Source of the DNA: Leucocoprinus leucothites
Taxonomy: Eukaryota; Basidiomycota; Agaricomycetes; Agaricales; Agaricaceae
Assembly: GCA_013368445.1 (NCBI GenBank)
Contig: JAACJO010000001.1
Coordinates: 1,984,001-2,048,000, forward strand
Direction: 5' to 3'
Length of the DNA stretch: 64,000 bases
Both the position numbers and the translations under genes were made by a program. Shown in pieces: positions 32,936 to 45,519 of the stretch (positions within the stretch are counted from its first letter, which is position 1; each line of letters starts with the position of its first letter). Below the pieces are notes generated by a model that searched no databases, was not told the DNA's origin, and worked only from the letters and a program-made list of their open reading frames with translations.

Positions 32936-35900
32936 ATGGCAGATAATCGGCCCCAGTTCCCTTCGGCTAACTCAAGTCCCAGACCTGAAGCCTACGGTGA
33001 CCCCTTCGCTGACCGCCCTCGCCAGACAACCTTTGCTGAGCCCGAGCGCCCATACCATGGCCCTCCCTCGCCTCAGCCGCGTCCGTTTGAGAGTACTTCT
33101 ACCCTTCCTCAGGAGTTTGGCGGTCAAGAAACCTATGACGACGACGATTACATTGAGAAACAGCCACTGAACGCGGGTGGCTCGTTCACAGGTGGTTTCT
33201 ACCCCCCGCAGTATGTGTCAATCAACCTCCATCTGTATCGCACATCGTTGACGTGTTTGTCCACAGGCCTGCTGATCCCACTGCTTATGGTGATCCCTAC
33301 GCCAGGCGGCCTGGTTCAGTGATGTCGACGTCGACTAATGGTGTCGAGAGCGCCTGGCGACGACGTCAAACGATCAAGCGTGGCGTGACCCGCAAAGTCA
33401 AGCTCACCCATGGTAACTTTATCGCCGAATATCCTGTCCCTACGCCCATTCACAATGCCGTGGAGGCAAAGTGGAAGAATGTCAACACGACTGAGTTCAC
33501 GTAAGTAGCTCCTCCTCATGCCATCAAGCACATCTGATCCCTGGGCAGCCACATGAGATACAGTGCGGCAACAGTTGACCCTGATGAATTCAGTGAGGCA
33601 GGCGGCTGGTCCCTCCGCACCAAGTTGTACAATCGTGATACTGAGATGCTCATTGCTGTCACATCCTACAACGAGGACAAGACACTTTATGCCCGAACGC
33701 TTCATGGTGTTATGCTTAATATCCGTGATATTTGCAAGACGAAGCAGTCGAAATACTGGAGGAGACACGCCGAAGAAGGAACGCCGGGCTGGCAAAAGAT
33801 CACTGTTGCACTCATCGTCGATGGCCTTGAGCCAATGGACAAAACTGTTCTTGATATTCTTGCCACAGTTGGCGTCTATCAGGACGGTGTTATGAAGAAA
33901 CAAGTTGATGGCAAGGACACTGTCGCGCACATATTTGAGGTGAGTGGTTTGAAGGAGTCAATCCATCCGAAGCACAGACACTGATGGATATAAATAGTAT
34001 ACCACACAATTGTCGGTTGATGCTACTCCGCAGCTTGTTCTTCCAAGGGAGAACGACCCGAATAATCTTGTTCCCGTACAAATCATCTTCGTCCTGAAAG
34101 CAAAGAATCAAAAGAAAATCAACTCGCACCGTTGGCTCTTCAATGCAATTGGCAAGATGTTGAATGTGAGTGGCCCCTTATATAATGGCACCGTCATCTG
34201 ACCATGATTAAATAGCCGGAGATCTGCGTTCTCATCGACGCCGGAACCAAGCCTGGGCACAAGTCTATATATTACCTTTGGGAAGCCTTCTACAATGACC
34301 CTCATCTCGGAGGATGTTGTGGTGAAATCCACGCTATGATTAAGGGCGGAAAGAAGCTTTTGAACCCTTTAGTGGCTGCGCAGAACTTCGAGTACAAAAT
34401 GTCTAATATTCTTGGTGGGTGACGTCTGGAGCATCGGCAATCAATTTCTCATATTTTTTGTAGACAAACCATTGGAAAGTAGTTTCGGTTATGTCTCCGT
34501 ACTTCCCGGCGCCTTTTCTGCATATCGTTTCCGCGCCATTCTTGGTCGACCCCTCGAACAGTATTTCCATGGCGATCATTCTCTAGCTGATCGCCTTGGT
34601 CCCAAAGGTATCTATGGCATGAACATTTTCACCAAAAATATGTTCTTGGGTGAGTGGGCCTCAAAGACCTGTTATCTCGGCCTAACTCATTCCTAAACAG
34701 CTGAGGACCGTATCTTGTGTTTCGAACTTGTCGCCAAGGCTAAGGATCGCTGGACTCTCACCTACGTGAAACCTAGCAAGGCTGAGACTGATGTCCCCGA
34801 GTCTGCTCCAGAACTTATCGGTCAACGCAGACGTTGGTTAAACGGCTCTTTCGCTGCATCAATTGTGAGTTGTATGAAACCTTTCTGGTCGGCGAGGCCT
34901 AATATACCCCCTAGTACGCCCTGGTCCACTTCTTCCAGCTTTATAAGTCTGGCCATGGTATTATTCGCATGTTCTTCTTCCACCTCCAAGGCCTCGTACG
35001 TTATTGGCTTCAAACGAGCTTCTGATACACTAACATACTATGTACAGTACAATGTCTTCTCCCTTGTTTTCACCTGGTTTGCACTCGCCAACATGTGGCT
35101 CACCTTCAGCATCATTATCGACCTGCTTCCAAGCCAAGGCGTTGTCATCTTCGGTACTGCAACTATCGTCAGTGACTTGTATTCGTCCCCTGGCCATGAC
35201 TGAAATCATTCTCATAGACGCACTGGATCAATCTGGCTCTGAAATGGCTTTACCTGTCGTTCCTCGCTCTACAGTTCATTCTTGCACTGGGCAATCGACC
35301 AAAGGGTGAACGGACAGCTTATGTAGCTACACTTTGGTAAGTCATCATCACTATTATTCCTTGCGCTGGAACTGACGATTATATCAGGGTGTTTGGCATT
35401 CTTGCAGTCTATCTATTGATCTGCTCATTCTGGCTTACTGCTCTGGCCTTCCAGGTTGGTCCATTTGACGCTTAATGTATTTACGACGTTAACGTCTTTT
35501 CAGAAAATTCCAGAGCAGTTGAAGGGGCACAGTACGGGTGCGATTATCGCTGCGTTCTTCCAGCCTCCACTTGGCGCTCTGGTAGCCGCTATGGTTTCGA
35601 CTTTCGGTATCTATTTCTTTGCCTCATTCCTCTATGTAAGTTTATTTCCCCTCCTGTGGCCAAACCAGAGCCTTACGCATGTCCAGCGGGATCCCTGGCA
35701 CATGTTTTCAAGCTTTTTCCAATACCTTTGCCTTGCCCCCAGTTTCATCAACGTGCTTAACGTGTATGCGTTCTGCAACTTGCATGATGTCTCTTGGGGT
35801 ACCAAGGGAAGCGACAAGGCCGAAGCACTCCCGTCAGTCTCGTCTTCCAAAGGCAAGGGTGCGGATGCACCGGTAGTAGAGGACACGACAAAAATACAGG

Positions 35901-36299
35901 AAGACGTCGATGCGGCATTCAAAGAGACGGTTACCCGAGCTATTACCAAGGTTGAGACTAAAGAGGAAATCGAGAAGCCGACCATGGACGATCAGAACAA
36001 GACATTCCGTACCCGTCTTGTCGCCATGTGGATGCTCTCAAATGCTGGCTTGGCAATCACTATTGAGAATATCAACGGGCTCCCGAGTGATAATCCCAGC
36101 CTGGACGACGAAGCGCTGAGGCAGAAACAGAATTTCTACTTCGCTGTTATCTTGTACTCTACTTTCGGTCTTTCACTTGTGCGCTTCATTGGGGTGGGTC
36201 TTAGTCTCAAGCTCCCGAGTATCACTGCTAACTGGAATTCTGCAGTGCTTGTATTACTTCCTCAAGCGCAACCTCTTCAGGTGCTGCCGCAGGAACTAG
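32936..36299 (+). CDS. Chitin synthase, division I (class I-III type)
   Basis: Plasma-membrane GT2 enzyme that polymerises GlcNAc from UDP-GlcNAc into cell-wall chitin. A disordered Pro-rich N-terminus with two AYGDP repeats precedes [20 protein letters not shown]. The catalytic region has [60 protein letters not shown], the [10 protein letters not shown] segment and the Q(R/Q)RRW motif as [17 protein letters not shown]. Several transmembrane helices follow, for example [20 protein letters not shown] and [19 protein letters not shown]. After a charged loop two more helices lead to the end [11 protein letters not shown]. About ten or more introns. Class within division I was not decided. Confidence 0.95.
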
Positions 36300-36753
36300 A
36301 CTCTTGTTACGATGAAGGAACGATACCTTGCATTCTTGATATGCCTTCCCCTTATCATTACATTCAGGACAGTTTTCACATCTAATTCGCCTTTTTGTCT
36401 CGGATTTGAGGTTGCTTTGCTGGCTATGAACGCTTGACATACATGATCCTTCCTTTTTTTTCTATCTGGTAGTCATGCCTCACCGGAATGTCGCAGCCTG
36501 AGGTTGTGATCATGACTGGTTTTCTCTCTCGCCGATCTTGAAAATTATTTACAGGAGCCTCAAAGTTTAATACCTCGTTGATGATATACTCTCGGAGCTT
36601 GGCTCACGGAATAATATCTCTTAAAATAGATGGATAATGGATGAAAGATATCCGTTGTACATTCATATACCAGCAGCCTTGATAAACGAATTCATAAGAA
36701 AACAGAGGGAGCCGGAACCGATATTTATGTGAGGTTATGAACAAGACAAAAGC
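36300..36753. other. Convergent intergenic region
   Basis: About 450 bp between the chitin synthase stop and the RING gene stop. Short T runs near 36457-36465 may belong to the 3' UTR. Nothing else seen. Confidence 0.45.
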
Positions 36754-37699
36754 CTAAGAATACATCCCAGAATAATCATGTCGTCCGTTGTTGCTCTCGC
36801 TGTTACTTCTCCGTCGGGTGTCCTGTTGACCACTATTCGTGCCGGTGTGGCCAAAGAGGAAGCGTTCGAGGTCTGCATTACCACCAATAGCAAACATGTC
36901 GTGGACAGGGTGTCCCTCGGTGCCTAGGTCTGAATCTTGCCAGGGTTCAGGCTCAGGCTCGCTTCCTGGTTCTACGAGACTCTTGCGGCACATGGGACAG
37001 GTGAGTTTCTGGTGGTTGATTAAGCCAATGAGAAAACGTCAGAACGAAGGCTTACACCTGTCTTGATCCATTTCGTGATGCTATTAGAATGGTAAATGAG
37101 TCAGTCAAACTGAGCTGCGCACTCAGAGAGCAGATGAAATAGGGATAAACGAAACGGGATTAATCTCGTGTCTCGTTACTTTAGAGGACCAATACCCGAG
37201 AATCTTAGACCTCGAAGGGGGGAAAGGCTGATGAAGGGAAAAGAAACGTAACTCGCGCCTGCAAAAGAGATGTCCGCATTGCCAAGGCTGGTTTAATCGA
37301 GTCACACCAAGTTCCCCAGAGAAGAGCGCAGGGGATTCCATTACACTCGCTGACTCTTCTTCGGCTAGAATGGCGAGAAAGGGCTGTATACAGATACTGC
37401 ATGTAGAGTCTATGTTGACAGGGGAAGTCAAGGGGTTTGTTGGCTGCATAGTAGAAAGAGAAATGCCTTTGTGCCCGAGTTTCACGAGATCTTCCTCTGT
37501 GATAGCTTGCAGTGACTCTAGAAGTGTCTTAGTCCTTTCTTGATGGGAGGTGACACTGAACAGGCGTTAGACGACTTCTGCCCGGGCTGAGCGATGACTC
37601 TAACACTTGCCCCTCAGGTGTTGGCTGAGACAGAAACCGCTGCAATGACTCTGTGATCACATTCTGAAACCTCTCTAGTTCGTCTTGGCCTCTGTTCAT
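36754..37699 (-). CDS. RING-finger protein, probable E3 ubiquitin ligase
   Basis: The start at 37699 (MNRGQDELERFQNVITESLQ) is followed by a helical region with EEDLVKLGHKGISL. The RING then reads CSICIQPF, a 35-40 residue loop, CGHLFCRRD, ITKWIKTG and LTCPMCRKSL. The expected sixth zinc ligand (two residues after the fifth Cys) is Asp, as in Rbx1, not Cys. That Asp codon is split GA|C by an intron. The C-terminus is acidic with PEPEPW and ends in GRHDYSGMYS. An E3 role is inferred from the domain. The second RING gene of this window has the same layout and intron position. A start 10 codons upstream is possible. Confidence 0.75.
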
Positions 37700-38008
37700 T
37701 GTATGCGTAAAGAGAAGGAGAAACAAGCCGGACGATAGGAAGGGTGGAGGCCTCGTATGGTCTCTAGAAACCTTAAGTTGGACGCGTCAGATATATGAAC
37801 GTGGGAACTCGATCGTGATTTACTGGAAGAGAACTAGTACATAAACGCTGACAAGGAAAACAAACGGATAGCAAGAACAGAATGAACATAAAACCGAAGT
37901 ATATAGATGCGGCGATACCGAAAGAGGATGGATAACACAGCGGGTCCAGCCTAGAAGATGTGTTACGAAGGGAAGAGGGGTGATGATACAATTTACAATT
38001 GAACTTGT
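37700..38008. other. Intergenic upstream of RING gene
   Basis: About 310 bp between the RING gene start and the stop of the Spo12-like gene. No coding or structural signal recognised. Confidence 0.4.
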
Positions 38009-38536
38009 CTAAAAAGGATTCTCGTCATCTACTTTCATCGCCGGGTATTGGTTCTGTGCATCGTTTGTGGGGGGCGCTGGGTTTTGGGGTTCCTCTTTGT
38101 CGCTTTCATCGGTGTTGGGCTCAGTGTCATCTTTGTGTGGAAAGAGTTGAGTTGGTTTGGCGCCTCTAACATTCATGGTTTAGCAACAAACCATTACTTC
38201 AAACAAAATTAGCCTACTTACTTGGTGAACTGTTGCTTCTTGGCTGCGTTCAGTTTCTGAGTTATAGGTGTCATGAGGTTATCGGTGGGCGATATAAAGT
38301 TCGGGTTACTGTGAGATGGTAAGAAAGACTATTCTAAACCAGACTGAATGAAAGACTCACTGTGCTTTGGCAAATTTCTTTGCGAGTAGGGCCTTGGCAC
38401 CCATACCCGGGGCTTGGTTTACAACGTTGCCCAGTGGTGCCTGGGGCACAACGACCTGAGCGGCTTGGGACGGGTTGTGCAAGGGCTGGATAGGCGTGGC
38501 GATGGGTGAGTCATTGGGAGTAGAGTTGGCAGACAT
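38009..38536 (-). CDS. Small Spo12-like protein
   Basis: Three exons encode a protein of about 135 residues. After splicing, the core reads NPNFISPTDNLMTPITQKL, then NAAKKQQFTKGAKPTQLF. This fits the short conserved motif of the Spo12 family, nuclear or nucleolar regulators of mitotic exit (FEAR pathway) in yeast, with possible CDK sites at SP and TP. The N-terminus is Pro/Ala/Gln-rich with GMGAKALLAKKFAKAH, and the tail is acidic, ending MKVDDENPF. The start at 38536 (MSANSTPNDSPIATPIQ) is preferred; the frame stays open to an ATG at 38665. Assignment rests on one motif, so confidence is moderate. Confidence 0.6.
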
Positions 38537-38731
38537 GACGGCGAAGCGAGCGTGGACTTGAGGGTTGGCTTGGAAGTATAAACGGTGGGACACTGTAGCG
38601 GCTTGATAGTAAGGAGAGGAAGAGTGTCGTAAATTAGACAAACTACTCGCACATGCCATTTCCATATCCGGACGCGTTCAAAACCGAACCTAGTCAGGTG
38701 ACCCTGTCTTGATCACGCCGTCACATCAACA

Positions 38732-38947
38732 ACACCCTCTATCTCTCTTGAGAATGCGATCTCACTGGCTGAAGAAACACTGGACGGCTCCTACAATAGA
38801 CATCCAGCTTCCGTTCATTATATCGCGAAAGAGGACGGGTCTCTTGTCCTCGCCCACTCCATGCGAATACAGAACGAAACCAAGGGAACTTGGTATGACG
38901 CATTCGTTGATACCCATTCTGATCACAAATTCAACATTCAACTGTGA
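38732..38947 (+). pseudogene. Relic of a fungalysin (M36 metalloprotease) propeptide
   Basis: A 71-codon open stretch reads SLENAISLAEETLDGSYN, then SVHYIAKEDGSLVLAHSMRI and QNETKGTWYDAFVDTHSD before a TGA at 38945-38947. This resembles the FTP/PepSY part of the propeptide of secreted fungalysins. No catalytic HExxH domain follows in any frame, and nothing upstream provides a signal peptide. The sequence is therefore a truncated remnant, not a working gene. It lies just upstream of the divergent Spo12-like gene. The identification is from remembered family features; a database search would settle it. Confidence 0.65.
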
Positions 38948-40491
38948 AAACGCTGAACAAACGTCTGACTGCAACACTTGCAAGCTTGGAACTTGAAAGT
39001 TCAATGAATAGCATGCACGCGAAATTATTCCTGAATTTCAAGTACCAAAGGAGCATCTTCCGAAGTGATCATCCCACCCGCCATAATGTCGGTGTCCTCT
39101 TACCTTCTCTGCGTCTCGGCATCTCACCCTCTACTGGATATGTATATCATCCCTTCAACATACCCTGGGCCCGCCACAGGATTCTAGGGACCCACCGGAT
39201 TCTTTCTCTGCAACTGAGCGTCACCTCAAATATCGGAAAATGTTATTTTGCCTTGTGGTTCTCCGGCTTTCCCGCTCCTCGGCATTTTGGAAATTCTTTG
39301 TCCCGCATGAATTGGTTGTTTCCTGCTGTAGCCCCGATCCTTCTTAGCATCAACGGCTCTCGTTTAAATTTTTGTAGGACGTTCCATGACTGGATCCCTG
39401 ATATCATCCTGAGCTGATGGTCAAATGCCCCAGGCAAGGAAAATTTGCATCTCGAACCCTTTATAAACTTGGCTGATGGATCGCTAGAACGCAGTATTTT
39501 TCACAGTGGCGACTCCGCGTCAGTAAGAGCTAAACATAGTAGCTGCAAAGAGTCAAACACTCGGAACACCGTCGTATAGAGTGGCCCCTGCCATCTGTGC
39601 TGCATCAACCCCGCATGACAGGTTGACCTGATACTAGTGTGGTCAACGTACCTCATTGATCTCCTCCTTAACCGAGTGCCTCGTTCTCAACAACATAAAT
39701 ACTGTGAGAGTAGGAGTTCGCCAATTAGGCTTGCAATAGCTTACCATAATTGTTCAAAGTTGTTGCTGATGAAATCCCCACCCTGAGTGGTTTACCTCTC
39801 TGGGTATGGGTCGTGCCCTCTCGGAAGTTTACCGTCGTAGCTTCTACAGTCCGCGAGCTGCGGAAGCATTAGCCTCGCAGTTTGATATTAATGTCCGATC
39901 CACCGATTTTGGTGACCTTGGTCCATTTGGCTGACCGTGGTCTGATGGTTGCTGTATATTCATACGCCTTCCCGAGTGTATTCACATCTATGTATCAAAA
40001 GGCTCAGAAAATTTCAGCGGGAATCCTGTAATAGCACAAGAACAGCTTGGATATGAACATTTGCTGGTGAGGATCCGGGCCGTGTCTTATATCGCAATAA
40101 CGCATCTGACCGGAACCCAGCTAGTTATGAGCTGAAACACGAAACGGGAGCCATGCGAGCGAGGAACAAGAAAAGGACGCCGGAACGGAAGAGATGAGGT
40201 CACCAGGACAGATTTAGGGTCATAGAGGGCCGAACAAGCGAAGTCTCGTGCGACTTGGCGCTTGGGGACGGCTAACAAGTATTCCAATGTGTACTCTTTT
40301 TTGTGTTTTACCTCCCCTCTATCCCACTTCCTCATAATTTCCCCGCACCACTCCCTTCTTCCCCACTCCCCCGCTCTTTCCTCGCCCGACCACTCTCGGC
40401 CCCTGGTTGAACATTCCACCCGCGCATCCATTTAAATAGCCTTCTGTCATTTTTCATCCTTTCCCCCCAACCTCCATTCCAGGCATCCTCA
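38948..40491. other. Gene-poor region with pyrimidine-rich end
   Basis: About 1.5 kb with no recognisable gene. A plus-strand open frame at 38944-39417 shows no domain signs. The last 190 bp (about 40300-40490) are strongly C/T-rich on the plus strand and run up to the Rheb start, as in many fungal promoters. Confidence 0.45.
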
Positions 40492-41319
40492 ATGCCTTCC
40501 ACCAATCTCCTCAAGAAGAAACGTATTGTCGTGCTCGGCTCGCGTTCAGTCGGTGCGTTGTTTCTGCGCGTCTACCTCATAAATATAGGTCATCCCCTGA
40601 TATCTTACCAGGCAAATCTTCGCTCATCCTCCAATACCTTGAGAACCAATTTGTCGAGAACTACTATCCGACTATCGAGGGCTCGTTCCAACGCTCTATC
40701 AACTATAATGGTACCGAATATGATTGCGAGATAATCGATACTGCTGGCCATGTAAGACCCCTGCCTCGTGCCCTAGCGGCATCCCTTGTACCTCGAACTA
40801 ACTGAAACAACGCATATATCGACTCCTAGGACGAGTTTTCCCTTGTCAATGCCAACCATACGATAGGAACCCATGGTTATATTATTATCTATTCGATAAC
40901 ATCTCGCAATTCTCTCGAGATGGTCAAAATTCTTTACGAGCGCATACTCGACTTCTGTGGAGTCCAGTATGTTCCATGTGTGATCGTCGGTTCCAAATCA
41001 GACTTACAGCAGCAGTATGTCCGCATTTCATGTGGGAAACGTTTTGATAACGAGCACAAACTTCAGCCGACAAATAGATCCGAGTGAGGCACAGGAGTTT
41101 GCGAAGCTAAATAATACTGCATGGATTGAGACAAGTGCGAAGAAAAACATCAACGTTGGTACGCATATAGTCCCCTAAATGACGTCTACCGATCCTGATT
41201 CTGGGTTAGCCCAGGTGTTTGAGCTCTGTCTCAGCGAGATTGAGAAACGCTCGACTCAGAATGCCGCTTATAAACCCCCACCCCCCGAGCCGACCAAGAA
41301 TACTTGTGTCATCATGTAG
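40492..41319 (+). CDS. RHB1: Rheb-family small GTPase
   Basis: Ras-like GTPase that activates TORC1 on endomembranes. G1 is split by an intron and reads GSRSVGKSS, with Arg at the position of Ras Gly12, as in all Rheb proteins. The effector region is ENYYPTIEGSF, G3 is IIDTAGHDEFS, G4 reads VGSKSD and G5 reads ETSAK. The C-terminus is Pro-rich and ends CVIM, a CaaX box expected to be farnesylated. Five or six exons give about 190 residues. The usual catalytic Gln of switch II is His here; the exon ends directly after this codon, but no other GT donor fits. The TSC-Rheb-TOR link is from family knowledge. Confidence 0.93.
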
Positions 41320-41760
41320 TTGCTGCCTACCCGCTCTTATTTGCTGCTATCTCCGTCTCTGGTCTAGTTTTCTGGGCTTCCGGGATTCCGGTGCCTTTGT
41401 CGTCGCATGATCAACCTTCTTCACATTTCTTCACGTCTCGTCGAGACATTTTAGGAGAACATTCTTTCCCCATTTTCCAGTCACGTTGTCAGTTCTTTCC
41501 CATCACACCCTCACCAACATCAGCGCTCGACTCCGTATCTGTTGTTTTTCTTTCATCACATTGCTCGCACCTTACCCACGTGTATCCCTGTAATTTGGTT
41601 CCAGTCGCGATTTATGCTCATAGCTTCCGTCGGCATGTCATGTATTCTTTCAATTTCCCGTACACACCTTGAATGCGGTCGTATAGAAGTATGATCCTGT
41701 TATTTCAGTTAAGGATAATTAATTGTTCTCGTCTGTTTCCCCGCAATCTTCCCGCCTCTT
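41320..41760. other. Convergent intergenic region
   Basis: About 440 bp between the Rheb stop and the beta-mannosidase stop. The plus strand is T/C-rich. No gene or repeat recognised. Confidence 0.45.
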
Positions 41761-44700
41761 CTATGCAGTGCCGTCGCCCAAAAACCTGATTTTGATCTCC
41801 CTTCCATTGAGCCCGACAGCACGGACAGCCTGAGGGTCCCCAGGAACTAAGTCAATTGCTTGATCAGACCATTTGACGTCTTCCCCATCAACGTCCAAAA
41901 CGATGCCCTTGATAGGCTTCAGGGTTTCAAGAGTAACGGTCTCCCTATCTTGACTAACAATAGCCTTTAAGCCAAGCTCTGCCACTGGAGGGAACTTGAT
42001 AAACTTGAAAGGTTCCGGCCTATTTCCAGGAAGCTGACGTTAGATCGGTACTCAAGACGTATGGGTTCATGAGATAAAGAGTGCTTCCATACCAGTTCGA
42101 GTATCGACCCAAAACTTCACCGCTGTCCCCTAGAAGTCTTGCAGAGAGTATTATGGATCTCGGGACCTCGCTCTTCTTCGTGCGTACGGGAAGACCAGGA
42201 GCATCGCCTTGGTAGAGCTCAGTACTTGAGTTCGGAGCTAGTACGATGTCCTTGGCCCAGCTCTCTGTCCAATCAGAGTGCAGATCGAAAGCCGTGAGCT
42301 CAAGCTTGGCTTTCTTCTCTTCGAGAGTGTTATTTGTTCCCCAAATTTCGAGTACGGTCTCGATTTTGAAGAAGGCAACGGTTTTGTCGTCATCAAAGGT
42401 TTGCTTTTCTTTTCGGGTCATACCGACAGTCCAGGGCTTTAGTTCACGAGCAATGGTAAAATATGCAGGTTTAGGCCGGAGGAAGTAGTCGACAATCGCC
42501 CAGGATGTCACGGGCCAGCAGTCGTTGATCTTGGAGGAGTAGAGTGTATGTTAATATTAGAGCTGAGTTGGAGTAAATATGACCTTACCTGCCAAACAAG
42601 AGCGCCTGCTGTATACTCCCGACCAGGACCGCGCCAGTTTCGCCTCCACAAACGGTAAGCAGATGCCAGAGTCTCCGCTTGCATTACCTGGGTGTAGTAG
42701 ACATAGCTTCATTGACGTTCAGTAGGTTGCGATGCCGTTTCAATCAGGGGGAAAATAATATTCACCTCTCCATGTCGAAGGCATGCTTGAAGTTTTCCAT
42801 GAGATAAAGCTGACCGAGGGGCTCTATCATCAACAAATTTCCCCCGAAATTAAACCTTGCCTACCTCAAGCCTACGCTCAAACCCATCAGCTTTGTTGTG
42901 GTTGTTACAGATGCTGATCAAAGAGGTTAAATGCAATTGAACAAGGGCTGCAGCTTGAAAAGGGATGTTGCGCACCGGGATTGAGGATAGCGTTCAGTCT
43001 TGTCCCCCCCAAGCCAATAATCCACTGTTCGAATGTTCGGATAACCTTCCCTGTGAGAAGGGTTAGTGCTTGTATTGTCATAAGGTCCGCGGCGCGCCCA
43101 CGCTTACATTCCGAACTCGGACACAAAGCGTCCGGCGAGAATATCCCAATTATGCCACGGTTCTTGTGATCCATGCCACACATTCCCTGCCGCATAATTA
43201 GCCCCGAAACATGAGAAAATAATGTGACGTGGCGTACACTGGTGGATGTCTCCAAGGGTTCTATCTGTCGTCGGTTTGCCGTGTCCGCTGTATGGGGAGG
43301 CACGGTGGTAAAAAATGTTGGAATGTGCCTCGACAACCTCCGGAAGCACACGTTCGTATATATACCGTGCCGGGAAATTGGTCTTGCGGAAGTCGCTTGT
43401 TTCGTCAGAATAATCCAGCTCAAGGCTCAAAGACTCTGCAACTTGGTAATCTATGGAGGGATGTGTCTGGTGAGTAGAAATGGACTAGGTAGTTAAGATA
43501 ACGAAGCACCCTCATTGTTTCCAGCTATGTAATTTTTCAGCCACTATTGATGTCACAAGAAAAGAGTAACCAACCGAAGATGACAATAGAAGGGTGGTGC
43601 CGCAACCGCTTGACGTTTTGAATAGCCTCTTCCCTAACTGACTGGACGAAGGATTCGTACGCTGGGTATTGTCCGCATCCAAACATGAAATCCTGCCAAA
43701 CAAGAACTAGTAACACCGTCAATCTAAAGTAAGCAAAGATAAGACCCTCTGGGCTTACTTCCAAGTTCTAAGGAAAATATTCAGCCAAGCGTCATTCATT
43801 TGTCCGATGGTGTTAGAGTACCACTGACCATCACAGGTGTCATAGAATGCGTCGTGTTCGTAAATACCCCCACCCCAGACGCGAATCATGTTTTGGTTAC
43901 CCTCTACTAGAAGTTTGAGCCAATCTTCGTAGCGCCGGGGAGTAACACTATAGCCTGTGAGTCGGAGCTGGGCAGTCCAATTGAACCACTACTCACGTAG
44001 TGAGGAAGGAATCGGCAGGAATCCAGTTTGAGCCTTGTGATGCAGCATGAACTAATAGTAACGATGGGAAGAGCTCAAGTTCGACGTACCACCGCAGAAG
44101 ATCCTGACATTGTTGATCTCAAATAGGAATGTGAGCCCCTCTTGGTCAACGAGCTTCTCCTGTACAATGCGCGCGCGACGGAATGCAGTCCTCTCTGTCT
44201 TTGTATCGACAGGTTTACCATGCTGCATAGGTGGTCGTTCACTCTCTGAGCCTTAAAAGTCCAAAGATCCACCAACCTCGTCTGTTAACTGAACTGTTAC
44301 CGCATAGAGAGGCTGCTCTCCATATCCAACAGGGTACCACAGCTTCAGTTCCCCCGGCTTGAAGTCAAAAGAAACATTGGCATGACCAGACTCTGCGGGA
44401 ACAGCGGTACTTGATGCTATAGGGGCGCCATCCGGCCCTTTGAGAGTGAGAGTAGCAAAACCACGTTTCTTCTCAGCAAAAGTGACATCGATTGCGATTT
44501 TTGCGCCGAGTAGCTCAGAAACCTCGCTACGAATGTCAAGATCGACAATTCTGTTATCGTAGGACTGAAGCGTGACGGGTTTCCATGGGCCGACTGTCAT
44601 GAGAACTGGGCCTGCACGTAGACAGTCCGTTTGTGAGGGTAGACTAGCAGACAAGCTGAATGACTCACCCCAATCCCATCCATAGCTTTTTTGAAGAGAG

Positions 44701-45519
44701 TCAAACTTCGCCCGCGGTAAGCGCGAAAGTTAACTTACTTGTACTGAGCTTTCCGAACATGTAGACGACTTGAGTCGCCGTTCCAAAGGTTGAGTTTTCC
44801 GTGCTGTTTCTCGATTTCCCGGCCCTTGATCACATGGTAAGACTCCAACTCTACTCCCAAAACAAGGGGTACGCACCTTCAAGAACGCGCTCTCAAAACA
44901 TATGATGAGCTCATTATCACCAATCTTCAGGCCATCCTTCACCGGAACACGATACTCAACAAACTGATTTGAAGATCTTTCCACAAGTTTAGCATGATCA
45001 TACACGAGAGCCGAAAAAAGGACGGACTTGAGGATCTCCTCGCCATTCTAAAAACCGGATGAGGACACGGTAAACGTTGGGTAAGAAGGGTGCGAACCAA
45101 AGTCACCGAAGCAAAAGTGTCGAGACCTTCAAATACAAGATCTGTGTGAGAGGCGACCAGGTCGTCTTGTGTCACAGAGAATACGGTTTGAAATTTCCAA
45201 TCAGATTCTCCGACCCCTACAAAAATGCCACAAGAAATTCAATCCCTGAAGATTTGAAAGGGTGCACTGACTGACATTGTACGTCCCATTCATGCAATCC
45301 AATAAACTCAATATCACCATGCCACATGAGCGTACAAGCAAGTGCGACTCAGATGACACTCACTGGATCAGGTATCTTGCCAAGTTTCAGTAGTTCAACG
45401 TGCACAGTGGTCGGAAAACTTGTGACTTGGATGTTCTGGAGAACTGGGTCACTACTACCGCTCTGGTGTAGCACCCAGTCCATCAGCGCGCGTTTTTGAA
45501 ACGTTTGAGTCGGTTCCAT
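41761..45519 (-). CDS. Beta-mannosidase, GH2 family
   Basis: Retaining exo-glycosidase removing terminal beta-mannose from manno-oligosaccharides. The start at 45519 gives [20 protein letters not shown] with no signal peptide, which points to the intracellular clade. The N-terminal sugar-binding domain shows [37 protein letters not shown] and [20 protein letters not shown]. The central immunoglobulin-like domain and TIM barrel follow. The acid/base Glu lies in the NNE near 43515 (GNNEGAS). The nucleophile Glu is in GRFVSEFGM near 43105-43130. The typical [17 protein letters not shown] run is near 42480-42600. The last exon ends [13 protein letters not shown]. More than ten introns. Confidence 0.92.

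Noticed and set aside
38944..39417. Open frame of 157 codons
   Set aside because: No recognisable domain, no exon partner and ordinary composition; it follows the protease relic but does not continue it.
39500..39530. Motif cagtggcgactccgc, similar to sequence near primer binding sites of some LTR elements
   Set aside because: No LTR, no terminal repeats and no gag-pol remnants nearby; a single short match is not evidence.
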